DNA of 48,183 nt from contig VXOE01000256.1 of the NCBI GenBank assembly GCA_009840225.1, positions 1 through 48,183 on the forward strand, written 5' to 3'. Positions 34,390-41,748 of this stretch are shown here, one piece after another. The DNA comes from Caldilineaceae bacterium SB0662_bin_25 (GTDB taxonomy: Bacteria > Chloroflexota > Anaerolineae > Caldilineales > Caldilineaceae). Every line of letters starts with the position of its first letter. Position 1 is the first letter of the stretch. The position numbers and the translations under genes were made by a program. The notes under the pieces were generated by a model. The model saw only the letters and a list, made by a program, of their open reading frames with translations. It was not told the origin of the DNA and searched no databases.

Positions 34390-36108
34390 CTATCCAATGT
34401 CATGGAGCAGTTGATGGATTTCCTGGGCGCGGCTGCATTTGAGCGCTGTGGCGGCGAGCTCTCTGGCGGCGTCCATGTCCACGCGCCGAATTGCGGATTT
34501 GACGAGGGGAACGGCCGGGCCGGCCACACTGATTTCATTCAGACCGAGACCGAGGAGCAAGGGCTGCACGGAAGGGTCGCCGGCGACTTCGCCGCAGATG
34601 GCTACGGTAATGCCGGCGGCGCGGCCTGCCTTGCAGGTCAGGGCGATCAGGTGCAGCACGGAAGGATCCAGCGGGGTTGCCAGGGTTGCGACTGCGCTGT
34701 TTACGCGGTCTGCGGCGAGTGTATATTGGGCCAGATCGTTGGTGCCGATGCTGAGGAAGTCGACGTGCGGGGCGAAGTGGTGCGCGAGAAGGGCGGCCGA
34801 CGGCACTTCGATGAGGACGCCTACTTCGAGGGTGCCGAGTTGGCGGCGGCAGTGCTGATAGCCGGGAATGTCTTCAAGCAGTTGCAAAGTCTGGTGGACT
34901 TCGTTCACTTTCGAAATCATGGGTATGAGAATTCGAATGCGGTCTACGGGCGACACATTTTGCGCCAGCTCGATCAAGGCCTGGGCCTGGTCGATGAGCA
35001 TTTGCGGGTGGCGGAGCAGGAGGCGGATGCCGCGCACGCCGAGAAAGGGATTGGCTTCGGCGGGAGGCTGCAGATAGGGGACCGGCTTGTCGCCGCCGAT
35101 GTCGAGCAGGCGCACGGTCAGAGAGTGGGTGTTGGTGTAGGAATGAACATCCTGGTAGGCGGCCAGCTGCTCGGAAACGGTTGGCGGGCTGGTCCGGTTT
35201 TGGAAAAGGTTTTCGGTGCGAAGGAGGCCGATGCCCTCGGCGCCGTTGGCGTGGATGTGCAGAAGATCTTCACGGCTGTTGACGTTGACGCGGACGGGGA
35301 TGCGTTCGCCATCGGGAGTCAGGGCTGGTTCATGGGACTGCGAGAGCGCTTCGGCCTGGAAGCGGCGCAGCCGGGAACGGGTCAGCTCGTACTGTTCGAG
35401 CGTCTCCTCTTCGGGGTCGACGAGGAGGCGGCCGCGGATTCCGTCGACCACGGCGAACATGCCGGTGTGCAGTTGGAGGATTTCAGCGCCGGCGCTGCAG
35501 ACAAGGGGGATACCGAGACTACGGGCCAGGATGGCAGTGTGGGCAGTGGGTGTGCTGTTGGCGAGGGCGATGCCAACGACGTGGTCCTGGTCGAGGTGTG
35601 TGGTATCGAAGGCGGTCAAGTCCTCTGCTAGCAGGATTGTATTGTCGGGCAAGGGGGTCAGCTGGCGGGCGGAGGTGATTCCGCCGAGACGGAAGACGAG
35701 GCGCTGGCCGACGTCGCGGATGTCGGTGGCGCGGCTGGCGAAGTACTGGTCGCTCAGGCCCTGGAAGATGCCAACCAGTTCACCGGTGGCCTGGCGGGTG
35801 GCGGTGGTGGCGCTGGAACCGGAGTCGATGGCGGCGCGCACGGCGTCGGTGAAGGTGCTGTCATGGAGTATTTCGCGGTGAACGAGAAAGATCTCGGCGG
35901 CGGCTGTCTGGCCGATCTGGGAGAGACGGGCGAGTTCTTCATCGACGAGGAGGCGAGCTTCCAGGAAGCGTTCCCACTCTTCTTCTGGGTCGCCGGCAGG
36001 GGGGGCGTGGGAGCCACCTGAGTCGTCGGGAGCGGCGGGGGCGTATTTGTATATGTTACCGATGCCTACCCCTGGCGCTGCCGATAGGCCGTGAAAGAGT
36101 TGCTGCAC
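34390..36108 (-). CDS. PEP-protein phosphotransferase (PTS enzyme I-like) dedicated to dihydroxyacetone kinase
   Basis: A 572-residue enzyme I homologue that would take phosphate from phosphoenolpyruvate and pass it to the HPr-like protein encoded just upstream. The phosphorylated histidine is H190 in STPTAHTAILARSLGIP. The PEP-binding barrel has LLDIGGDKP (334-342), FLSIGTNDLAQYTLAADR (451-468) and the catalytic cysteine C505 in ICGEVAGDP. Length fits free enzyme I (about 575), so it is not a truncated multiphosphoryl protein. The start is GTG. It is placed between HPr-like and glpA genes inside the dha/glp operon. No sugar permease of the phosphotransferase type is seen here, which favours a private role for DhaM. 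Confidence 0.92.
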   Translation of the reverse strand: MQQLFHGLSAAPGVGIGNIYKYAPAAPDDSGGSHAPPAGDPEEEWERFLEARLLVDEELARLSQIGQTAAAEIFLVHREILHDSTFTDAVRAAIDSGSSATTATRQATGELVGIFQGLSDQYFASRATDIRDVGQRLVFRLGGITSARQLTPLPDNTILLAEDLTAFDTTHLDQDHVVGIALANSTPTAHTAILARSLGIPLVCSAGAEILQLHTGMFAVVDGIRGRLLVDPEEETLEQYELTRSRLRRFQAEALSQSHEPALTPDGERIPVRVNVNSREDLLHIHANGAEGIGLLRTENLFQNRTSPPTVSEQLAAYQDVHSYTNTHSLTVRLLDIGGDKPVPYLQPPAEANPFLGVRGIRLLLRHPQMLIDQAQALIELAQNVSPVDRIRILIPMISKVNEVHQTLQLLEDIPGYQHCRRQLGTLEVGVLIEVPSAALLAHHFAPHVDFLSIGTNDLAQYTLAADRVNSAVATLATPLDPSVLHLIALTCKAGRAAGITVAICGEVAGDPSVQPLLLGLGLNEISVAGPAVPLVKSAIRRVDMDAARELAATALKCSRAQEIHQLLHDIG

Positions 36109-36125
36109 AGATTTCTCGCTGGTGT

Positions 36126-36524
36126 CTAGAAGAGAGAGCTAAGCGCCTCGATGGCTGCGACAGCGTCGGGTCCAGTGGCTGCCAGTTGCAGGTCGTGCCC
36201 CTGTCGGGCCTGAAGCTGCATCAGTTGGATGATGCTTTTGAGATCGATGGCGCTGGTGTTGCGGCTGAGGTTGGCGGCTGTGATCCGGGCCTGAAACTGG
36301 CTGGCGAGGCGGACCACATCTCTGCCGGAGCGGAGATGGAGGCCGCGCGGGTCGCTGACCGTAACCACGACGCTTTTGGACGGCTGAGGCGGCGTCTCCG
36401 GTTGCGCGAGGCGGCCATCAGGCAGGAGGTTGCGGGCGTTGTTGCGCAACCCACTCTGCTGGTGCTGTTGATTATCCTCAAGCCTTTCCTCTTGAGGTCC
36501 TGCCTGTGAAGCTCGATTCTCCAT
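36126..36524 (-). CDS. HPr-like phosphocarrier domain protein with N-terminal extension
   Basis: A 132-residue protein. The C-terminal 82 residues are an HPr domain: the phospho-acceptor is H63 in PRGLHLRSGRDVV (consensus GLHARPA), and S97 in LKSIIQLMQL aligns with the regulatory Ser46 of Gram-positive HPr. The proline after the active-site arginine is replaced by serine. The first 50 residues are polar and Gln/Asn/Pro-rich, probably a flexible tether. The frame is open a further 120 bases upstream, but that would overlap dhaM, so the internal ATG is preferred. It should carry phosphate from the enzyme I-like protein to DhaM. Confidence 0.85.
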   Translation of the reverse strand: MENRASQAGPQEERLEDNQQHQQSGLRNNARNLLPDGRLAQPETPPQPSKSVVVTVSDPRGLHLRSGRDVVRLASQFQARITAANLSRNTSAIDLKSIIQLMQLQARQGHDLQLAATGPDAVAAIEALSSLF

Positions 36525-36558
36525 CTCAGAGTTCCAATACTGCGATCGTTCGATTTGC

Positions 36559-36969
36559 TCAGCCGGCGCCGGGAAGCTTCGGGACTGAGAGCGCGGCCTC
36601 GGCGACGGCGTTGACTGCCTGCAGAGGCTCACCGAGGCTGGCATGAAGCGCTGCGACTATGGCGCCTTCCACCAGGGGCGCATTGCTCAATAGACATTTC
36701 TGCCGCCGTTGTTCGGGCAGCATATCGAGAGCCAATTCGGCCGACATGACAGCGCTGCCCAAGTCCATCAACAGGAGTACTCCATCTTCACACCAGACCT
36801 CTTCAATGGCGGAAAGTATTTTGAAAGCGTCCGTGCCAAGTGTCTCACCGTCATCAGAGAGGCCTCCAGCCTGCCCTATCTCGACCTGACCTCCAGCCAT
36901 TTGCACTGCCAATTCATGGACGCCCCGGGCAAGTGTGGCACTGTGGGAGACGATCACCAGACTGATCAG
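36559..36969 (-). CDS. dhaM: Dihydroxyacetone kinase phosphotransfer subunit DhaM (EIIA-man-like)
   Basis: A 137-residue EIIA-mannose-like subunit that rephosphorylates ADP bound to DhaL. The phospho-histidine lies in VIVSHSATLARGV, and GVLLLMDLGSAVMSAELAL (about 63-81) is the diagnostic DhaM segment. Only this domain is present, unlike the E. coli DhaM, which is fused to HPr and enzyme I. The N-terminus is odd: no ATG exists. A conventional GTG at 36957 would remove most of the first beta-strand. A CTG at 36969 has GGGAGAG six bases before it and gives a start that aligns residue for residue with the known MVNLVIVSHS N-terminus, placing the histidine at position 9. I therefore prefer the CTG; ATT at 36972 is another possibility. 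Confidence 0.82.
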   Translation of the reverse strand: MISLVIVSHSATLARGVHELAVQMAGGQVEIGQAGGLSDDGETLGTDAFKILSAIEEVWCEDGVLLLMDLGSAVMSAELALDMLPEQRRQKCLLSNAPLVEGAIVAALHASLGEPLQAVNAVAEAALSVPKLPGAG

Positions 36970-37018
36970 AATTGACTCTCCCGCGCTACAGAGACGGAGC
37001 AGACGGTAACCACAGTTC

Positions 37019-38524
37019 TCATTCCGCCCAATTGAGCGTACGTTCTACGGCTTTCTGCCAGCCGGTATAGCCCTGCACTCGTTCGGTATCATCGAGCCGC
37101 GGCTGCCAGGCTCTGTCTTCCTGCCACTGCGTGCGCAGTGTTTCCAGGTCCAGCCAGAAGCCGACAGCCAGGCCGGCTGCATAGGCGGCGCCGAGGCTGG
37201 TTGTTTCGGCGATGCGAGGCCGGATGACTTTGGTTCCCAGGATGTCGGCCTGCATCTGCATGAGCACGTTATTGACGGTTGCGCCGCCGTCTACCTTGAG
37301 CTGTCGCAGCGGCACACCGCTGTCAGCGTTCATGGCATCCAAGACTTCGCGCGTCTGGTAGCAGATGGATTCGAGCGCGGCGCGCACGATGTGGGCGCGG
37401 TTGACGTAGCGAGTGAGACCGACGATGACGCCGCGGGCGTCGCTGCGCCAGTGGGGGGCGAACAGCCCGCTGAAGGCGGGTACCAGATAGCAACCGCCGG
37501 TGTCGGCGACGGTCTGGGCGATCTCTTCGGTTTCGGCTGCCGAACCGATCAGCTGCAGCTCGTCGCGCAGCCATTGGACGGTTGCGCCGGCCATGGCGAT
37601 TGAGCCTTCGAGGGCATAGACGGGCGCGGATTCGCCCAACTGGTAGCAGACGGTGGTCAGGAGCCCGTTGCGGCTATAGACGATTTCTTCACCGGTGTTC
37701 AGGATCATGAAACAGCCGGTCCCGTAGGTGTTCTTGGCTTCGCCAGGGCTGAAACAGGTCTGGCCAACGGTCGCGGCCTGCTGGTCGCCGAGGTTGCCGC
37801 AGATGGGAATGGCGGCGCCGAAGGGGCCATCGGCGGCGGTCGTGCCGTAGAAGTCAGGTGCGCTGCTGGGTTGGATCTCCGGCAACATCGAGGGCGGAAT
37901 CGCGAGAATATCCAGCAGCTCCGGGTCCCAGGAGAGGGTTTCCAGGTCCATCAGCATGGTGCGGCTGGCGTTAGTGGGATCGGTGACATGCACGCGGTCG
38001 CCGCCGGTGAGCTGCCAGATGAGCCAACTGTCGACGGTGCCGCAGATCAGGTCACCGGTTTCGGATCGGGCCTGGGCGCCGTCAACGTTTTCGAGGATCC
38101 AGCGGAATTTGGGGCCGGAGAAGTAGGTTGCCAGGGGCAGACCGGCTTTCTTCTGGAAAGTGGGGGCGTGACCGGCCTCTTCGAGGCGGCGGCAGATGCG
38201 GTCGGTGCGGGTGTCCTGCCAGACGATGGCGTTACAGACGGGCAGGCCGGTGCGGCGGTCCCAGACGACTGCGGTCTCGCGCTGATTGGTGATGCCTAAG
38301 GCTGCGATCTGACCGGGCCGGACATCACATTTGGCGAGGGTGGCACGGATCACGGCCTGGGTGCGCTGCCAGATTTCGAGTGGATCGTGTTCTACCCAGC
38401 CGCTGCGAGGGAAGATCTGTTCGTGTTCCTGCTGTTCAAATCCGACGACGGCGCCCGTTTGATCAAAGAGCATGAAGCGTGTGCTGGTCGTACCGGAATC
38501 GATTGCACCGATCAGTTGAGGCAT
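37019..38524 (-). CDS. glpK: Glycerol kinase
   Basis: A 501-residue FGGY-family kinase converting glycerol and ATP to glycerol-3-phosphate. The N-terminal phosphate loop is [15 protein letters not shown] (7-21), with the substrate segment [17 protein letters not shown] and the Asp-containing [13 protein letters not shown], which holds the catalytic base in the family. The late motif [22 protein letters not shown] is the second FGGY signature region. Length and domain order equal those of E. coli GlpK. Its ATG overlaps the dhaL stop by one base (TGATG), so the two are translationally coupled. It supplies the substrate for GlpABC encoded downstream in the same operon. Confidence 0.95.
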   Translation of the reverse strand: MPQLIGAIDSGTTSTRFMLFDQTGAVVGFEQQEHEQIFPRSGWVEHDPLEIWQRTQAVIRATLAKCDVRPGQIAALGITNQRETAVVWDRRTGLPVCNAIVWQDTRTDRICRRLEEAGHAPTFQKKAGLPLATYFSGPKFRWILENVDGAQARSETGDLICGTVDSWLIWQLTGGDRVHVTDPTNASRTMLMDLETLSWDPELLDILAIPPSMLPEIQPSSAPDFYGTTAADGPFGAAIPICGNLGDQQAATVGQTCFSPGEAKNTYGTGCFMILNTGEEIVYSRNGLLTTVCYQLGESAPVYALEGSIAMAGATVQWLRDELQLIGSAAETEEIAQTVADTGGCYLVPAFSGLFAPHWRSDARGVIVGLTRYVNRAHIVRAALESICYQTREVLDAMNADSGVPLRQLKVDGGATVNNVLMQMQADILGTKVIRPRIAETTSLGAAYAAGLAVGFWLDLETLRTQWQEDRAWQPRLDDTERVQGYTGWQKAVERTLNWAE

Positions 38525-39177
38525 CAGTCAGCACCAGTTGTCGTGAGGACCTCGGCGGCGGTTTCGAACAGGAAGTAGGCGCTGGTGGCGCCGGGATCCT
38601 GGTGACCGATGGAGTGGGGGCCAAGGTAACTGGCGCGTCCTTTTCTGGCCTCAATTTCGATGGTGTGTTTCATGCCCAGATGGGCGGCCTGGCGGGCGGC
38701 TGCCAGAACGACTGCGGCGCTCTGGTGGGCTGCAACCGCTGCCTCCATGGCTTCGACGGCGGGCTGGATGGTGTCGATCATGGTCTTGTCGTCGGCCTGG
38801 GCCTTGCCGCGCTGCTGGAGTCCATCGAGGCCGTAGCGGAACATCTGGGTCAACTGTGGGAGATCGATCGAGCTGCCGTTTGTGGGGCTGGTGGCGGCGC
38901 GAAGGAAGAAGGTCCCGTACAGGGGGCCGGCGGCGCCGCCGACACCGCTGATGAGTGTCATGGCGACGGAGCGGAGGAAGGCGCTGATGTCTTCCGATTG
39001 CCCCTCCACCTGGAGGCGTTCCTGCAGTTTTCCCATGCCGCGGCGCATATTGACTCCGTGGTCGGCGTCACCGATGGCGGTGTCCAACTCGGTGAGATGG
39101 TCTTCGTTCTCGATGATACGAGCGGCGTAAGCCAGTAGCCATTTGCGAAGTTGCTTTGTTGTGATCTCCTGGGCCAT
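38524..39177 (-). CDS. dhaL: Dihydroxyacetone kinase ADP-binding subunit DhaL
   Basis: A 217-residue subunit holding ADP as a cofactor that is rephosphorylated by DhaM and passes phosphate to the substrate on DhaK. The Asp-rich metal site is seen in [18 protein letters not shown] (about 30-47), followed by [19 protein letters not shown] and the C-terminal [17 protein letters not shown]. These are the standard DhaL motifs. The frame is open for 22 more codons upstream, inside dhaK, but the [10 protein letters not shown] start is preferred as it matches family length. The gene lies 31 bases after dhaK and is coupled to glpK. Confidence 0.92.
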   Translation of the reverse strand: MAQEITTKQLRKWLLAYAARIIENEDHLTELDTAIGDADHGVNMRRGMGKLQERLQVEGQSEDISAFLRSVAMTLISGVGGAAGPLYGTFFLRAATSPTNGSSIDLPQLTQMFRYGLDGLQQRGKAQADDKTMIDTIQPAVEAMEAAVAAHQSAAVVLAAARQAAHLGMKHTIEIEARKGRASYLGPHSIGHQDPGATSAYFLFETAAEVLTTTGAD

Positions 39178-39208
39178 TTTCACAGTCCGTAGTCGGCTGG
39201 CCGGTTGG

Positions 39209-40192
39209 TTACCAGTGCAGGACGGGTGTATGCACGGGGGCATCCCAAAGCTGCAGCAGTTCGTCGTCCAGTCTCATCAGGGTAATGGTATACCCGCCGC
39301 GGCCGAGGCAGGTCAGATAGTTTCCGATCAGCTGGCGCTCGACACGAAGATTATGTGCTGCCAGCAGCTGGTGAATTGCTTCGGAGAAGAGGTACAACTC
39401 CAGAGGCGGCGTACCGCCCATCCCGCTGATGAACAGCAGTATGCGATCACCGGAAGCAAAGGGCAGGTCATGGAGAACTGGATGCACGATCAGGTCGACA
39501 ATTTCGGGCATTCCTTTGCTTACAGAACGCACTTCGCCGGGTTCGCCGTGAATGCCCACGCCCAGTTCGATCGAATCGTCTGCCAGATTTTCGTTGGGCC
39601 CGTTGCGAGGGAGCGTGTTGATGTTGGTTCCTACGCCCATGCTGCGAGAGGCGGCGATTGCCCGCCGCGTTACTTCCTCAGCCTCTGTTAGCGTGTACCC
39701 GGATTCGGCGGCGGCGCCGGCGATTTTGCAGGCGAGGGTGGCTGCGCCGAGGCCGCGGCGATTGGAGACATTGGGGATCGACACGTCGTCATTGACGAGC
39801 ACGTAGCGAGCGTCGATTCCCTCCTGCATGGCAATCTCGATGGTCAGCTCGGTGTTGAGCACGCCGCCGGCGTAGTTCTTTACAACGAAGAGGACGCCTC
39901 CGCCGCGGTTGACCGAGTGGACGGCAGCCAACAGTTGGACGGGGGAAGGGCTGGTAAAGATGGGACCGGGACAGGCGGCGTCGAGCATGCCCAGACCGAC
40001 GTAGCCGGTAGGCAGAGGTTCGTGTCCGCTGCCGCTGCCTTTAACGACGGCGACTTTTCCGGAAGGGGCGGGGGCCAATCGCTCGACGAAGTCCGGGTCG
40101 AAGTGTACTTTGATTGTGTCCGGGTGACTCAGCGCCATGCCACGCAGGCTTTGCGTGATGGCGCTACCCGGTTTGGTCATTAAATCTTGCAT
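39209..40192 (-). CDS. dhaK: Dihydroxyacetone kinase substrate-binding subunit DhaK
   Basis: A 327-residue DhaK protein, which binds dihydroxyacetone covalently through a histidine. That histidine is H215 in GVGIHGEPGE, and H57 is in GSGSGHEPLPTGYVG. The aspartate that acts as general base in E. coli DhaK (Asp109 in KNYTGDVLNF) is replaced by glycine in KNYAGGVLNT (residue 110), which is unusual. The first gene of the operon, it starts 30 bases or so after the predicted transcription start. Relatives in the family phosphorylate other ketoses such as erythrulose, so substrate preference might differ. An internal ATG at 40180 is an alternative start. Confidence 0.92.
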   Translation of the reverse strand: MQDLMTKPGSAITQSLRGMALSHPDTIKVHFDPDFVERLAPAPSGKVAVVKGSGSGHEPLPTGYVGLGMLDAACPGPIFTSPSPVQLLAAVHSVNRGGGVLFVVKNYAGGVLNTELTIEIAMQEGIDARYVLVNDDVSIPNVSNRRGLGAATLACKIAGAAAESGYTLTEAEEVTRRAIAASRSMGVGTNINTLPRNGPNENLADDSIELGVGIHGEPGEVRSVSKGMPEIVDLIVHPVLHDLPFASGDRILLFISGMGGTPPLELYLFSEAIHQLLAAHNLRVERQLIGNYLTCLGRGGYTITLMRLDDELLQLWDAPVHTPVLHW

Positions 40193-40228
40193 CGTTCATT
40201 GTGGGCAATGCTCGGCAATAACAGGGCC

Positions 40229-40257
40229 ATTGTAGCCTGAAGTGCGGCTTTTTTCAA
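40229..40257 (-). promoter_or_regulatory. Sigma-70-type promoter of the dha/glp operon
   Basis: Read on the - strand: TTGAAA (-35), 17 bases, TACAAT (-10), ending 37 bases before the dhaK ATG. Both hexamers match consensus at five of six and four to five of six positions, and the spacing is optimal. The whole ten-gene run dhaK to panE lies behind it with no comparable promoter inside, so it probably drives the operon. No operator palindrome is evident next to it. Confidence 0.65.
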
Positions 40258-40520
40258 CGCAGGGGGCATTTCATGTCAGGGCATACGCATCTTAATGGGA
40301 TAGAACTCCCCAGAGATAGTCAGTTTTCCAACCGGCACGGAAACGTTTGGCAGAAATGCCGGTCTGGGCGCTTTTCTGTCTGCGTAAGAGGTTAAGAGGT
40401 GTTCGGCGCAAAATGGTCAAGTTGTGCTGCGCATGAAAGCCTTGGGTGCTGATGCGTGCATTCCGTTCATCGTGGAGCGTTTTTCTTGATGGTGGTTCAC
40501 TGGCTTTCTCGTCTGTGCGT

Positions 40521-40556
40521 TTGACGAGCGTTTACGAGAGTTTACGAGAGTTTGCG
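40521..40556. repeat. 10-bp-period tract 1 in element copy A (TTTACGAGAG)
   Basis: Three to four units of a 10-bp repeat, consensus TTTACGAGAG. The same tract appears in copy B at 47311-47350. Confidence 0.8.
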
Positions 40557-40700
40557 TGATGTCTTTACTACAATACATGGAATTTGTTCGATGGCCTGTG
40601 ATGAAGGATTCGCCGGTGCGCGTGGGCGCGTACGAGGTCAAACGAAAAATGTACAAGAGTTGTGCGTCCGGTGAAATGGTGGGACACAGTCGGCGTCAGA

Positions 40701-40760
40701 TGTCGGGTAATGTCGGGCCAAGTCGGCATAAGTCGGGTAAAGTCGGGTAAAGTCGGGCAA
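40701..40760. repeat. 10-bp-period tract 2 in element copy A (AGTCGGGTAA)
   Basis: Six uninterrupted 10-bp units, consensus AGTCGGGTAA, followed at once by an A/T-rich stretch (AATATTTTTT). The equivalent tract of copy B (47477-47533) has a different unit mix (mostly GGCGGAAAT) but keeps the last AGTCGGGTAA-like units and the A/T stretch. Confidence 0.85.
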
Positions 40761-40930
40761 AATATTTTTTGTCCGATTCTTGTGGTCGTTACGCTTTTGC
40801 ATCAGTTTTTGCGTATCCGGAGCCTGTTCCCGGTTCTGGCAAGTTCTCTACGATGCTCTTCCACCACTCCAACAGACGACAGACTCATGCCGTTTAGCTG
40901 GCGATTGGGGCCGGTGGTCGGGTTCGGAAG

Positions 40931-40985
40931 GTCAGGGTCGGGTCAAGTCGGGTCAGGTCGAGAAAAGTCGGGTCGGAGCGGGCAG
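40931..40985. repeat. 10-bp-period tract 3 in element copy A (GGTCAAGTCG)
   Basis: Five units of a 10-bp G-rich repeat, consensus GGTCAAGTCG, ending in GAGCGGGCAG, which is also the end of the matching tract in copy B (47686-47732). Confidence 0.75.
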
Positions 40986-41234
40986 TTTTCCTTGTTATGG
41001 TCTTTTGCGCATGACTTTGAGCACGAATCCTCGCTGTTTTCGTTGGGTACTGGGCAGTTCGCAGTCTTGTACGGGCCCTGCTTCGCCTTCAGATTCGCAG
41101 CAAGCGGGCGTCATGGCTTCATGACGGTACGCTCTCAGCAGTGCCTATTCGCATTTTGTCACAGGGCTATTATATCACTGTTTTTGGTGCGATTGCCCTG
41201 CATTTCACGTGCAGCCCAAAATGGGGATGAGTAG

Positions 41235-41639
41235 GAGGGCACCTACAATGGGTGCTCCTACGGGGATCTGCATGCAGTCCAAATTGGGAGTGAGGGCGAG
41301 GGCAACCACAAGGGGTGCCCCTACGGGGATCTGCTTGCAGTCCTAATTGGGGGCGAGTACGTGGGCACCCACGAGGGGTGCCCCTACGGGGATCTGCTTG
41401 CAGTCCAGATTGGGTGCGAGGGCGAGGGCACACACAAGGGGTGCCCCTACGGGGATCTGCTTGCAGTCCTAATTGGGGGCGAGGGCGAGGGCACACACAA
41501 GGGGTGCCCCTACGGGGATCTGCATGCTGTCCAAATTGGGTGCGAGGGCGAGGGCACACACAAGGGGTGCCCCTACGGGGATCTGCATGCAGTCCAAATT
41601 GGGTGCGAGTACGAGGGCACCCACAAGGGGTGCCCCTAC
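41235..41639. repeat. 63-bp tandem repeat array
   Basis: Six complete units of exactly 63 bases from 41262 to 41639, preceded by a partial unit. Each unit holds GGGGATCTGCATGCAGTCC, then AATTGGG, then a hairpin-forming part of the type GGGCAC...GGGGTGCCCCTAC. Units differ by a few substitutions (CATGCAG/CTTGCAG; AAATTGGG/TAATTGGG), with no length change. There are no variable spacers. The unit is 21 codons long, so several frames stay open through the array by arithmetic alone; no gene is called. The array directly follows element copy A. The remaining 109 bases to the next gene show nothing I can identify. Confidence 0.95.
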
Positions 41640-41748
41640 GGGTGCTGGCGGCGGGGCAAGAGCCGGGCTGGGCGGTCTGTCAGTGCCGGTGGCCCCAAGA
41701 CCAGGTCTGCACGGGGCAGTTCGCGGTTTACGGCAGGGGCGGAATTGG

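Larger units (their letters stand above)
40329..41198. repeat. Long non-coding repeated element, copy A
   Basis: About 870 bases that recur, in the same orientation and colinear, at 47114-47958. Matching blocks include the start (AACCGG..CGG..ACGTTTGGC), CATGAA.GCCTTGGGTGCTGATGC, TTGATGGTGG.TCAC.GGCTTTCTCGT, GTCGTTACG.TTTTGCATCAG, GAGCGGGCAGTTTTCCTTGTT and the end (ATTATATCACTG). Differences are substitutions and small length changes throughout, and no reading frame is kept in both copies, so it does not code for protein. Three short-period repeat tracts lie inside (see separate entries). It fills most of the 1.55-kb gene-free stretch between dhaK and the malate/lactate dehydrogenase gene. 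Nothing marks it as an insertion sequence: no transposase and no evident terminal inverted repeats. Confidence 0.85.

Noticed and set aside
33598-35631. A 677-codon open frame on the + strand
   Set aside because: Antisense to glpA and the enzyme I-like gene, both with clear family motifs; a by-product of high GC codon use.
40417-40656. Small - strand frame in element copy A with a short peptide also readable in copy B (TLVNSRKRS)
   Set aside because: The shared peptide comes from the 10-bp tract 1; the frames diverge on both sides and begin at unrelated places.
41235-41639. CRISPR array
   Set aside because: The whole 63-bp unit is repeated with few substitutions; there are no unique spacers and no cas genes.
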